From contig UCII01000009.1 in the NCBI GenBank assembly GCA_900472485.1, positions 1-64,000 on the forward strand: DNA of 64,000 nucleotides. The letters are read 5' to 3'. The notes beneath the pieces were generated by a model, which did not search any database, was not told the DNA's origin, and was given only the letters and a program-made list of their open reading frames with translations. Of this stretch, positions 21,022 to 30,026 are shown in pieces (the stretch's first letter is position 1; every line of letters begins with the position of its first letter). The stretch is from Hyphomicrobiales bacterium (GTDB lineage Bacteria > Pseudomonadota > Alphaproteobacteria > Rhizobiales > Rhizobiaceae). The translations under genes were made by a program, and so were the position numbers.

Positions 21022-21372
21022 TTAGCGGTGGGAGAGGATATTGACGACCTTGCCGAAGGGATCGCGGACATAGAACCGGCGGACACCCCATGGCTCCTCC
21101 GTCAGGTCGTACAATATGCCGAAGCCCATGGAGGTGGCGCGCTGATAGAGCATGTTGACATCGTCGACTTCGATGGAAAGGTCGGGGACGAGCGTTCCCG
21201 AACCGCCCTCGCTGGCGACGCTGATCTGCGGCACTGTTGCCGCTTCGGAGGCGAAGGTCAGGATCCAGCCGTGATCCATGACGATGTCGAGGCCGAGCAG
21301 GTCCTGGTAGAAAAGACGGGCCGTGGCGGGATCGGCGGCGGGCAGGTTCGGGATGATGCGTAGGACGGTCAC
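21022..21372 (-). CDS. VOC-superfamily (glyoxalase-like) protein
   Basis: Encodes 116 residues with the paired beta-alpha-beta-beta-beta fold of the vicinal oxygen chelate superfamily: ADPATARLFYQDLLGLDIVMD at the N-terminus and WGVRRFYVRDPFGKVVNIL at the end. The GTG at 21372 follows AGGGAGA, seven bases before it; a longer frame from 21408 lacks such a site. Substrate unknown; resistance-type and dioxygenase-type roles are both possible. Confidence 0.75.
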   Translation of the reverse strand: MTVLRIIPNLPAADPATARLFYQDLLGLDIVMDHGWILTFASEAATVPQISVASEGGSGTLVPDLSIEVDDVNMLYQRATSMGFGILYDLTEEPWGVRRFYVRDPFGKVVNILSHR

Positions 21373-21430
21373 TGACGTTTCTCCCTTGTGATGTGGAGGC
21401 GAGCTCAAGCCGCGCCTCCACGATGCTGGT

Positions 21431-21919
<489 letters not shown>

Positions 21920-22000
21920 TCAAGGGTTGTTGTCAATTATCCCTTGGGCGAACACGCATGAACGCGGCACTCCCCGTACGGAGGAGGTGCGACCCTGCTT

Positions 22001-22138
22001 GCTCTCTTCCATCCGGACTATACCGTCGGCTCCGGTATTTCACCGGATCTGCTGACCCTTCCGAAAGCTCGGAAGGCGCTCGCGGGCTCGGGGAAGATCC
22101 CCATACCGCCGGTGGGGAATTGCACCCCGCCCTGAGAA
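22001..22138 (-). ncRNA. FMN riboswitch (RFN element) controlling ribH
   Basis: Reading the minus strand, the element starts with TCAGGGCGGGGTGCAATTCC and CCACCGGCGGTATGGGG and ends with GTCAGCAGATCCGGTGA, CCGGAGCCGACGGTATAGTC and GGATGGAAGAGAGC. These are the conserved segments of the RFN junction. A variable arm (GCGCCTTCCGAGC) lies between them. It lies 93 bases upstream of the ribH ATG and most likely lowers ribH expression when FMN is abundant. Confidence 0.96.
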
Positions 22139-22175
22139 CGCCTGGACTATAGATGTTTTCCTTCATGGAAATCAA

Positions 22176-22205
22176 AGAAAAACGCCGGGCTTTTGACCCG
22201 GCGCC
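22176..22205 (-). terminator. intrinsic terminator of the second ABC operon
   Basis: On the minus strand CGCCGGG-TCAAAAG-CCCGGCG is followed by TTTTTC. It lies 45 bases after the ATPase stop and separates that operon from the ribH riboswitch. Confidence 0.88.
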
Positions 22206-22248
22206 TGCGAATAATTTTTCAAAGTTTCCCTGCGGCGCAGAGGTGCGC

Positions 22249-23310
22249 TCAATCCTGAATAACGAGCAGGTCGGAAGAGGCGAAGCGTAGCGTCACCTTC
22301 TCGCCAACGCTCGGAGGCATCATCCCGGGGCTGTTGAACATGTCGAAGGAAATCGTGTTGCCGGCGACATTCATACGGGTGCGGATGACCGAGCCCAGGA
22401 AATGTGCCGAGGAGACTTCACCCGTCAGCGCCGTGTCGCCCTTGGCCGATTCCGCCAGCGAACCTGCTTCCGGACGCAGGGCCAGCGATACGGTATCGCC
22501 CGGCTTATAGGCTGTCACCGACTGCTTCAGGGTCACACCCTGATCGCCGATCATGATGCGGTTGCTGTCGGGATCGACGACCTTGCCTTCGATGAGATTC
22601 AGCGTGCCGACGAAGGAGGCGACGAAGCGGGTTGCCGGTGTGTTGTAGATTTCGAAAGGCGTGCCGATCTGATCGGCGCGGCCGGCATTCATGACGACGA
22701 TGCGATCGGAGATCGACAGGGCTTCTTCCTGATCGTGCGTCACGAAGACGGTGGTGATGCCAAGCTGCTGCTGGATGGCTCGGATTTCTTCGCGCAGCGA
22801 GATGCGGATCTTGGCGTCGAGGGCCGAAAGCGGCTCGTCGAGCAGGAGCACCTGCGGCTTGACGGCGATGGCGCGGGCGAGCGCCACGCGCTGCTGCTGG
22901 CCGCCGGACATCTGATAGGGATAGCGGCCGGCCAGATGATCGAGCTTGATGAGAGCCAGCATCTCCTTGACGCGCTTATCGATGTCGGGCTTTGCCATGC
23001 CGGCCACCTTGAGGCCGAAAGCGACATTGTCGTGCACCGTCATGTTCGGGAACAGCGCGTAGGCCTGGAACACCATGCCGATATTGCGCTGGTTCGGTTT
23101 TAACGCCCGCTGATCCTTGCCGTTGATCGACAGGGTGCCGGCGGTCGGCGTTTCGAAACCGGCGATCATGCGCAGGACGGTCGTCTTGCCGCAGCCCGAC
23201 GGTCCAAGGAAGGAGATGAATTCTCCCTTCTCGATTTGCATATTGAAATCGTGAACGACCTGAACTTCGCCAAATGATTTCTTGATGTGGGTGAGTTCGA
23301 GAAAAGCCAT
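22249..23310 (-). CDS. ABC transporter ATP-binding protein, PotA/FbpC-like
   Basis: Encodes 353 residues. Walker A GPSGCGKTT, Q-loop FQAYALFPN, signature MSGGQQQRVALARAI, Walker B LLLDEPLSALDA and switch THDQEEA are all present. A C-terminal TOBE domain (residues about 280-350) follows. It is the last gene of a four-gene importer operon for which the binding protein is encoded at 25070-26173. PotA-, FbpC- and PhnT-type systems share this architecture, so the substrate could be a polyamine, a phosphonate or a metal chelate. Confidence 0.94.
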   Translation of the reverse strand: MAFLELTHIKKSFGEVQVVHDFNMQIEKGEFISFLGPSGCGKTTVLRMIAGFETPTAGTLSINGKDQRALKPNQRNIGMVFQAYALFPNMTVHDNVAFGLKVAGMAKPDIDKRVKEMLALIKLDHLAGRYPYQMSGGQQQRVALARAIAVKPQVLLLDEPLSALDAKIRISLREEIRAIQQQLGITTVFVTHDQEEALSISDRIVVMNAGRADQIGTPFEIYNTPATRFVASFVGTLNLIEGKVVDPDSNRIMIGDQGVTLKQSVTAYKPGDTVSLALRPEAGSLAESAKGDTALTGEVSSAHFLGSVIRTRMNVAGNTISFDMFNSPGMMPPSVGEKVTLRFASSDLLVIQD

Positions 23311-23321
23311 GGTGAGAAGCC

Positions 23322-24119
23322 TTACGCCTTAATCGGAGCGGATTTTGAGAAACGGGAAACGAGCTGCAGCAAGCCCATGCTGAGCCAAGTAACGGCAAGC
23401 GCGATGATGGCCAGGGCAGAGGGCTCGTAAGCTCTATTGGCGCCCATGAGCTGCATGTAGGGCCCGAATGCCGGACGGTTGAGCAGCGATGCCATGGTGA
23501 ATTCGCCCATGACGATCGCAAGGGTGATGAACGCTCCGGAAAGCACACCGCTCATGACATTTGGAAAGATGCATTTGAACATAATGGTTGTCCATTTTGC
23601 ACCAAGGCTTTCGGCAGCCTCTGTCAGCGTGCCGACATCAATGGTACGCATCGCCGTATCGACCGAACGATACATATAGGGCAGCGACAATACAATGTAG
23701 GAGCAGACGAGCAGAATGTTCGTCGTCGAATTATAGCCGGTCAGCGGCAGGATCGACGACGAATTATAGAGCCGCAGATAGCCGAATACGATGACGATGG
23801 CCGGAATGACCAGCGGCATCAAGGTGATGAATTCTACGACAGGCCGAAGCTGCGGCAACCGCAACCGCACCCAATAGGCCGTGGGCACAACGAGCAACAT
23901 GCCGAAGATGATGGTCAGAAGCGCCATCAACATGGAGAAGCCAAAGGCCGTAATGAAGCCGAAATCCGAAAAGACGGAGGCATAGGCGTCGAAGCTGTAA
24001 GCGTTGCGCCGCATGCGCAGCGAGAACTCCAGTGTACCGATGAGCGGCACCAGGAAGTAGATGAGGCCGATGGCAACGGCGATCCAGGCGAAGAATTTTT
24101 GCAGCTTCATTTCTGCCAC
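23322..24119 (-). CDS. ABC transporter permease, PotC-like
   Basis: Encodes 265 residues with six predicted helices and an EAA-type loop (LTEAAESLGAKWTTIMFKCIF, in parts) near residues 165-190. It begins inside the upstream permease gene (13-base overlap) and ends 11 bases before the ATPase gene, indicating tight coupling. It forms the inner-membrane pore with the 24107-24997 product. Confidence 0.92.
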   Translation of the reverse strand: MAEMKLQKFFAWIAVAIGLIYFLVPLIGTLEFSLRMRRNAYSFDAYASVFSDFGFITAFGFSMLMALLTIIFGMLLVVPTAYWVRLRLPQLRPVVEFITLMPLVIPAIVIVFGYLRLYNSSSILPLTGYNSTTNILLVCSYIVLSLPYMYRSVDTAMRTIDVGTLTEAAESLGAKWTTIMFKCIFPNVMSGVLSGAFITLAIVMGEFTMASLLNRPAFGPYMQLMGANRAYEPSALAIIALAVTWLSMGLLQLVSRFSKSAPIKA

Positions 24120-24997
24120 CGTTCAGCGCGCATGCGCATCAAGATATAAATGACGTTCGAAATACCGGTGATGACGATCATGCCGAGCGCCAGCGCATAG
24201 CCCAGGTTGGCATTGTGCAGCACGTCGCCGCGAATCTGCGCATAGAGCACGATCGGAACGATATTCAACGAGCTGCCGGTAAGTGCAATTGCCGTCGCGA
24301 TGGCGCCGAACGAATTTGCAAATAGCAGCAGCGTCGTACCTAGCAGGCTTGGCCAGAGGATCGGCAGGGCGACCATCCGCCAATATTGTCCATTGGTTGC
24401 GCCGAGAATGGAAGCCGCTTCGTGCCATTCCTTCTTCATGCCGTCGAGCGCAGGTGTAATGATCAGCACCATCAGCGGTATCTGGAAGTACATGTAGGTA
24501 ATGGTCAGGCCGAAGAAGCTCAGCAGGTTGAAGCCCGTGCCGTAGAGGTTGAAGCCGAAATGAGCGAGCAATATCGTGACCAAACCCTGGCGGCCGAGCG
24601 TGGCGATGAACGAGAAGGCCAGCGGCACGCCGGCGAAATTCGATGCGACCCCCGAGAAAGTCAGGAAGGCATGACGGATCCAGGCGGGAAGTCCGCCCAG
24701 GACGAGCGCCCAAGCCAGGTAAAAGCCGATGATCGCGCCACCCAGCGCCGAAGCGACCGAGATTTTGATACTGATCCAATAGGCGCTCATGATTGTCGGC
24801 GTGAAGAGATCGCCGATATTCTTCAGCGTCAGGCTGCCGTCAGGCGTCAGAAACGCGCCTGCTATCAGATAGATCGTCGGCAAAATCAGAAACAGCAGCG
24901 CGAAGATTAGGAAGGGTGTTATTCCCAGCCAATCGACAACCACACGCTTGTTGATCATCGGAGTGGAACTGACCGTTGATGTTGTGGCGATGCTCAT
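24107..24997 (-). CDS. ABC transporter permease, PotB-like
   Basis: Encodes 296 residues with six predicted helices, beginning with LGITPFLIFALLFLILPTIYL. The EAA-type loop KEWHEAASILGATNGQYWRM is near residue 195. The ATG at 24997 has only a weak binding site. A strong stem-loop lies between it and the upstream binding-protein gene. Confidence 0.92.
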   Translation of the reverse strand: MSIATTSTVSSTPMINKRVVVDWLGITPFLIFALLFLILPTIYLIAGAFLTPDGSLTLKNIGDLFTPTIMSAYWISIKISVASALGGAIIGFYLAWALVLGGLPAWIRHAFLTFSGVASNFAGVPLAFSFIATLGRQGLVTILLAHFGFNLYGTGFNLLSFFGLTITYMYFQIPLMVLIITPALDGMKKEWHEAASILGATNGQYWRMVALPILWPSLLGTTLLLFANSFGAIATAIALTGSSLNIVPIVLYAQIRGDVLHNANLGYALALGMIVITGISNVIYILMRMRAERWQK

Positions 24998-25019
24998 GAT
25001 TGGCCCAATCCGCGGCGTC

Positions 25020-25055
25020 AGAAAAACGGAAACCTCCCCGCCGGAGCGGGGAGGT
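25020..25055 (-). terminator. stem-loop after the binding-protein gene
   Basis: On the minus strand ACCTCCCCGC-TCCG-GCGGGGAGGT is followed by TTCCGTTTTTC. It sits between the binding protein stop (25070) and the first permease start (24997), where it should reduce read-through or protect the upstream mRNA. Confidence 0.75.
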
Positions 25056-25069
25056 CATGTCAGGTCAAA

Positions 25070-26173
25070 TTACTGTACGTTCGAACCGACGACAGAATCC
25101 CACTTGGTGGTGATGGCGGTCTTGCCGGCATCCTGCTCTTCGAGCGTCGGGAAGACGGCCTTTTCGTAAGCGGCGGCCGGCGGCAGCTTGTCGAGCAGTT
25201 CCTGCGGAACCTTCTTGTTCTTCGCCAGGTCGTTGAAGCGGATCGGGTGGCAATAGCCCTTCAGCCAGCCGATCTGGCCTTCATCGGAATAGAGGAACTC
25301 CATCCAGAGCTTGGCAGCGTTCGGATGCGGAGCGAAGGCCGAGATCGCCTGGACGTAAACGCCAGCGATAACGCCTGAAGCCGGAACGGTGACGTCAACC
25401 GGCGGGTTGCCGTTCAGGCTGTCGCGCCAGGAAAGACCGTTGTAGTCCCATGCGACGACGATCGGCGTTGCGCCCTGCGCCAGCGAAGCGGACTTGCCGA
25501 TGACCGGAACGAAGTTGCCTGCCTTATTGAGCTTCGCGAAGTAGTCGAGACCGGCGGCGCCGACCTTGGTGGCGTCCTTTTCGCCGGCAGCGAGACCGGC
25601 GGCATAGACGGCCTGAACGGCCTGGTTCGAGGTGCGCGGGTCGCCGGCGAGCGAAACGGTGTTGGCGTATTCGGGCTTCTGCAGGTCAGCCCAGTCTTTC
25701 GGCGGGTTTTTCACGACGTCCTTGTTGGTGACGAAGGAAAGAACGCCGTAGTAGTCGCCGTACCAGTAACCTTCGGCATCCTTGGCGCTGTCCGGAATCG
25801 AATCCCAGGTGGAAACCTTGTAGGGCTGCAGCAGGCCTTCTTTCTTAGCGGTCGGGCCGAAGGAGAGACCGACGTCGATCACATCAGGAGCCTGCGGGCC
25901 GGTGTTGCCCTTGTTGGCGCGGATTGCTTCGACTTCATCGCCCGAGCCGGCATCCGGATTCAGTTCGTTGACTTCGATGCCGTATTTCGCCTTGAATGCA
26001 GCGATCAGGTCGCCATAACCGCACCAGTTGTGGGGCAGGGCGATGGTGGTCAGCGTGCCTTCCTTCTTGGCGGCAGCGATGAGATCGGCGCTCGGTTCTG
26101 CAGCGGCAATTGCCGTCGAAGCGACGAGCATCGCCGTAGAAATTGTCAGAAGACGATGAATTTTCGAGATCAC
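25070..26173 (-). CDS. ABC transporter periplasmic binding protein (family 1)
   Basis: Encodes 367 residues. A signal peptide of about 25 residues (ending AIAAAEPS) is followed by a periplasmic binding fold: KEGTLTTIALPHNWCGYGD, GYWYGDYYGVLSFVTNKD and ISAFAPHPNAAKLWMEFLYSDEGQ in parts, typical of the Fe3+/thiamine/polyamine/phosphonate cluster. The GTG at 26173 follows AAAGGAGG at eight bases; the open frame extends upstream to 26332 but that part is not protein-like. It is the first gene of the importer operon. Ligand unknown. Confidence 0.9.
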   Translation of the reverse strand: MISKIHRLLTISTAMLVASTAIAAAEPSADLIAAAKKEGTLTTIALPHNWCGYGDLIAAFKAKYGIEVNELNPDAGSGDEVEAIRANKGNTGPQAPDVIDVGLSFGPTAKKEGLLQPYKVSTWDSIPDSAKDAEGYWYGDYYGVLSFVTNKDVVKNPPKDWADLQKPEYANTVSLAGDPRTSNQAVQAVYAAGLAAGEKDATKVGAAGLDYFAKLNKAGNFVPVIGKSASLAQGATPIVVAWDYNGLSWRDSLNGNPPVDVTVPASGVIAGVYVQAISAFAPHPNAAKLWMEFLYSDEGQIGWLKGYCHPIRFNDLAKNKKVPQELLDKLPPAAAYEKAVFPTLEEQDAGKTAITTKWDSVVGSNVQ

Positions 26174-26361
26174 TGCATTTCCTCCTTTTAGGTTTTCAGT
26201 GTCTGGCGTTGCTGTTAATGACGTTACATGAAGGTTGTGTGACGACTTCAAAGCGTTGGGTTTGCTGAAAACGCAGTCGATTTTTGCTTCTAGTCGGCAA
26301 GTATGACAGTCGCTGTATTTCACATCCTCCACGAGCCGTTATTTTCTGTTTTTATTCCCCT

Positions 26362-27234
26362 TCAGCTTAGCTTGCGAAACAGCTTGGTTTGTTCGAAAAG
26401 ACCTTCCAGTGTCTTCATGCGCTCGCTTGTCTCGTCCCATGTCGAGCTTTGCACGGCTTCGATCAGGGCTTCGACGATGAAGAGAGTGACGACCGATGAA
26501 TCCCAGGCGGACGGCGCCTCGATCTGCACGCGAAACGTGTATTTCGCGTGCTTGGCGGCGGGCGTTGCCCACTGGTCGGTGAAGACGATGATTTCGGCGC
26601 CGCGCCGGCGGGCGGCGGCGGCGAGATTGACCATTTCCTGCTCGTAACGCCTAATATCGAATATGACGAGCAGATCACCCGGATTCATGTTCAGGACATA
26701 TTGTGGCCAGGTGCTTGAATTGGAAGAAAGCAGCGTCGTGTTGGGCCGGATGACCTGCATATGGGTGAAGAAATACTCGGCAAGCGCCCCTGTAATGCGC
26801 CCGCCCACGAAATAAAGGCCGCGTTTTCTTTCCGACAGCAGCGCGGCAACGCCATCGAAGGTTGCCACGTCGATATCCGACAGGGTCTGTCGCAGGTTGC
26901 CCATGATGGCGTCGGCGAAACGATTGAGGATATGCGTGCCTGGCGCGTTGGATGCCCAGCGATCGTGCTTTGTCAGCGGGTTGGAGATCGTCGCCTCGAC
27001 CTCTTGATGAAGATGGGCCTGGAAGTCCGGATAGCCTTTGTATCCGAGTTTCTGCACCATGCGAGCGACCGTCGGGGTCGAAACCCGCGCATTCTCGGCG
27101 ACGGTGGTAATGCTGCCCAGCCCGGAAACGGGATAATTGTCGAGCAGGCTCTTGGCGAGCTGCTTTTCGGCACGCGTCAGCGTGTCAAAGCGCGCATTGA
27201 TTACGTCCGAAACTGTCTTCGACGCATTGTTCAC
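26362..27234 (-). CDS. RpiR/MurR-family transcriptional regulator
   Basis: Encodes 290 residues. An N-terminal RpiR helix-turn-helix (VAENARVSTPTVARMVQKLG at about residues 45-65) precedes a SIS domain (GGRITGALAEYFF, then LLSSNSSTWP and VIFDIRRYEQE). GTG 27234 follows GGGGAG at eight bases. It lies between the ABC importer (same strand, 188 bases upstream of it) and the divergent FGase-family gene, so it could control either or both. RpiR SIS domains usually sense phosphosugars, but other ligands occur. Confidence 0.87.
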   Translation of the reverse strand: MNNASKTVSDVINARFDTLTRAEKQLAKSLLDNYPVSGLGSITTVAENARVSTPTVARMVQKLGYKGYPDFQAHLHQEVEATISNPLTKHDRWASNAPGTHILNRFADAIMGNLRQTLSDIDVATFDGVAALLSERKRGLYFVGGRITGALAEYFFTHMQVIRPNTTLLSSNSSTWPQYVLNMNPGDLLVIFDIRRYEQEMVNLAAAARRRGAEIIVFTDQWATPAAKHAKYTFRVQIEAPSAWDSSVVTLFIVEALIEAVQSSTWDETSERMKTLEGLFEQTKLFRKLS

Positions 27235-27322
27235 TCGATTTTGCTCCCCGGAACGGTCTGATGCCGCTTTCCTTGCAGGATATAACAACGCTGTCACATT
27301 TCGAGTCAATGTCACAAATGAA

Positions 27323-27333
27323 GAAATAATTTC
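27323..27333. promoter_or_regulatory. candidate RpiR operator
   Basis: GAAATAATTTC is a perfect 11-base palindrome in the region between the RpiR gene and the FGase-family gene. RpiR/MurR sites elsewhere often have GAAAT...ATTTC arms. Two TGTCACA units at 27292 and 27310 lie beside it. Function inferred from position only. Confidence 0.35.
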
Positions 27334-27413
27334 AGTTTCCAGTTGACAGCGACGAGAACCTGAAGAATTCTTTTCTTATAAACATTCTATTAATCGGCAG
27401 TGGGGCGTCTCCA

Positions 27414-28181
27414 ATGCTTGCGCAGCAAGGCATTTTGACGAAGGCGGACGGCGATTGTGTTACGGTCGAAAGACCGGACGGAAGCAGTGCGGTTCTGCTC
27501 GTCTGCGAGCATGCCTCTCGCGCCCTTCCGGAGAAGTTCGGCGATCTCGGGCTTTCTGCCGAGGCGCTTTCCAGCCACATCGCCTGGGATCCGGGTGCAC
27601 TCGCGGTTGCAAGAGGTATTTCCGCCGGCTTGAATGCCACCTTGGTTTTTCAACGCTTCTCTCGGCTGATTTATGATTGCAACCGGCCCCCCGAAAGCGC
27701 CGGTGCCATGCCGGAAACGAGCGAGATCTATACCATCCCCGGCAATCAGCACCTGGGCGAGGCTGATAGGAAGGCACGTACGGAAGGGCTCTACATCCCG
27801 TTTCACGATCGCATTCAGGCGCTCTTGACGGAGCGGGCAACGCGCGGACAAAAAACCGTGATCGTGACAATCCACAGCTTCACACCGGTCTATAATGGCA
27901 GACCACGGGCAGTGGAGCTTGGCATTCTGCATGATGAAGATCGTTGGTTGGCCGATCGCATGCTGGATGCGGCGGCCGAGGCTCCGCTCTATCAGACCGA
28001 ACGTAACCAACCCTACGGGCCGGAAGACGGCGTCACCCATACGCTGAAGCTGCATGGGATCGCCAACGGCCTGCATAACGTGATGATCGAGGTCCGCAAC
28101 GACCTCATTCAAGATGACATCGGCCAAGGGGTCATGGCCGATTATCTGACGGGGCTTCTCCAGAGCAGTCTGGAAGCCTGA
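27414..28181 (+). CDS. N-formylglutamate amidohydrolase-family hydrolase
   Basis: Encodes 255 residues of the FGase family, zinc amidohydrolases that release glutamate from N-acylated forms. Motifs seen: VLLVCEHASRALP near residue 28 (metal-site histidine and glutamate), SHIAWDPGA, and VIVTIHSFTPVYNG in the middle; GLHNVMIEVRNDLI at the C-terminal side. Its gene starts the run with a permease, a GS-like ligase and two dehydrogenases rather than the hut genes, so it may hydrolyse a gamma-glutamyl compound instead (inference). The start has only a weak site. Confidence 0.85.
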   Translation: MLAQQGILTKADGDCVTVERPDGSSAVLLVCEHASRALPEKFGDLGLSAEALSSHIAWDPGALAVARGISAGLNATLVFQRFSRLIYDCNRPPESAGAMPETSEIYTIPGNQHLGEADRKARTEGLYIPFHDRIQALLTERATRGQKTVIVTIHSFTPVYNGRPRAVELGILHDEDRWLADRMLDAAAEAPLYQTERNQPYGPEDGVTHTLKLHGIANGLHNVMIEVRNDLIQDDIGQGVMADYLTGLLQSSLEA

Positions 28182-28307
28182 GCATAAAAGAAAAAGACCC
28201 CGGGGAGCAGTTCAACTGCGATCGGGCCGCATGGCGAAATGCCAGCGGTCAATTTGACACATGGTTTTCCGCAATCCCGCGGACAATCGGGCTTTAGGGG
28301 GAATGGC

Positions 28308-29879
28308 ATGTCTGATTATTCAGAGTTAGACAAAAAGCAGGATGTCCAGATCCTGCACTCCATGGGCTATGCCCAGGAGTTGGAACGGCGGATGAGTTCA
28401 TTCTCGAATTTCGCCGTGTCCTTCTCGATCATTTGCATTCTATCCGGCGGCATCAATTCGCTCGCCCAGGCGACATCGGGTGCGGGCGGAGCCGCTATCG
28501 GCATCGGCTGGCCGGTCGGCTGCTTCATATCTCTCGTCTTCGCCGTGGCGATGGCGCAGATCAGCTCGGCCTATCCGACCGCCGGCGGTCTCTATCACTG
28601 GGGCTCGATCCTCGGCAATCGCTTCACCGGCTGGCTGACGGCCTGGTTCAACCTGCTCGGCCTCGTAACGGTCCTCGGCGCCATCAATGTCGGCACCTAT
28701 TACTTCTTCGTCGGCGCCTTCGGCGGCTACTTCAACATGACCGACACCACGCTAGTGCGCATCGTGTTCCTGGTGGTCATCACAGGCCTTCAGGCACTGG
28801 TCAATCACATGGGTATCGGCTTGACAGCGAAGCTGACCGACTTTTCCGGCTATCTAATCTTCGCAACCTCGATCCTTCTGGCGGCTGTGTGCCTGATCGC
28901 TGCGCCATCCTATGATTTTGCGCGGCTCTTCACCTTCACCAATTATTCCGGCCTGGCGACGATTGCCGCCGACGGCTCGGCAACCGGCGCACCGGTCTGG
29001 CCGCAGGTTTCGACCTTCTGGGTCTTCGCGCTCGGCCTTCTGCTGCCGATCTACACGATCACCGGCTACGACGCCTCGGCCCATACATCGGAAGAGACTG
29101 TGAAGGCTGCCCATTCCGTTCCACGCGGCATGGTGTCTTCCGTTCTGTGGTCGGCGCTGTTCGGCTACATCATGCTTTGCTCATTCGTGCTGATGCTGCC
29201 GAACATGGACGATGCCGCCAAGCAGGGCTGGAACGTGTTCTTCTGGGCAATGGACGCACAGGTCAATCCCATCGTGAAGGACATCCTCTACCTGCTGATC
29301 TTCATCAGCCAGTGGCTGTGCGGTCTTGCGACGGTAACCTCGGTTTCGCGCATGATCTTCGCCTTCTCGCGTGACGGCGGTCTGCCGGGATCCAAGGCCC
29401 TGTCTCGGGTCAGCCCGAAATACCGCACGCCGGTTTCGGCGATCTGGATCGGCTCGATCCTTTCCGTCCTCTTCGTCTGGGGTTCGTCCCTGGTCTCTAT
29501 CGGCGATACGCCGGTTTACACCATCGTCGTCTCGTGCACCGTCATCTTCCTGTTCTTCTCCTTCGCGATCCCGATCACGCTCGGTCTTTTCGCATGGGGT
29601 ACGGCGAAGTGGGACAAGATGGGTCCTTGGAACCTCGGGGAAGGGCTGTTCAAGCTGTTTGCCGTGCTGACGATCATCGCGATGATCATCATCTTCGTCC
29701 TGGGCATTCAGCCGCCAAACGATTGGGCCGGCATCATCACCGTCGGCTTCCTTGTGCTGACCGGCATCGTCTGGTTCGGTTTCGAGCGCCGCCGTTTCAA
29801 GGGGCCGCCGATCGGCGATGCGATTGCCAAGCGCAAGGCCGAGATCGCGGCAGCGGAAGCCGCCGTCGGCGAGAAGTAA
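28308..29879 (+). CDS. APC-superfamily amino acid/amine permease
   Basis: Encodes 523 residues with about twelve predicted membrane helices. Its ACT-type features include MSSFSNFAVSFSIICILSG at the start and PTAGGLYHWGSILG. The protein resembles GABA, choline-like and ethanolamine-type permeases. GGGGG stands before ATG 28308; the frame is open further upstream to 28239 but that stretch is not conserved-looking. It lies between a glutamate-releasing hydrolase and a glutamate-ligase-like enzyme, so an amine or amino alcohol is the likely cargo. Confidence 0.88.
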   Translation: MSDYSELDKKQDVQILHSMGYAQELERRMSSFSNFAVSFSIICILSGGINSLAQATSGAGGAAIGIGWPVGCFISLVFAVAMAQISSAYPTAGGLYHWGSILGNRFTGWLTAWFNLLGLVTVLGAINVGTYYFFVGAFGGYFNMTDTTLVRIVFLVVITGLQALVNHMGIGLTAKLTDFSGYLIFATSILLAAVCLIAAPSYDFARLFTFTNYSGLATIAADGSATGAPVWPQVSTFWVFALGLLLPIYTITGYDASAHTSEETVKAAHSVPRGMVSSVLWSALFGYIMLCSFVLMLPNMDDAAKQGWNVFFWAMDAQVNPIVKDILYLLIFISQWLCGLATVTSVSRMIFAFSRDGGLPGSKALSRVSPKYRTPVSAIWIGSILSVLFVWGSSLVSIGDTPVYTIVVSCTVIFLFFSFAIPITLGLFAWGTAKWDKMGPWNLGEGLFKLFAVLTIIAMIIIFVLGIQPPNDWAGIITVGFLVLTGIVWFGFERRRFKGPPIGDAIAKRKAEIAAAEAAVGEK

Positions 29880-29905
29880 GCGAAGTCCAATCTTTGTAAG
29901 CAATG

Positions 29906-29930
29906 GGGTCGCAGACCTGCGGCCCTTTTC
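29906..29930 (+). terminator. hairpin after the permease gene
   Basis: GGGTCGCAG pairs with CTGCGGCCC, followed by TTTTC. It lies 27 bases after the permease stop and may reduce read-through into the ligase gene. Confidence 0.65.
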
Positions 29931-30026
29931 ACCGGTAGCGACACGGCGGCACGCGCGCGGATTATCCGCTAGGCGGTATCGTTCGGCAGGTCGACGTTTC
30001 AATTCATTGTTCAGGCGGACCAAATT

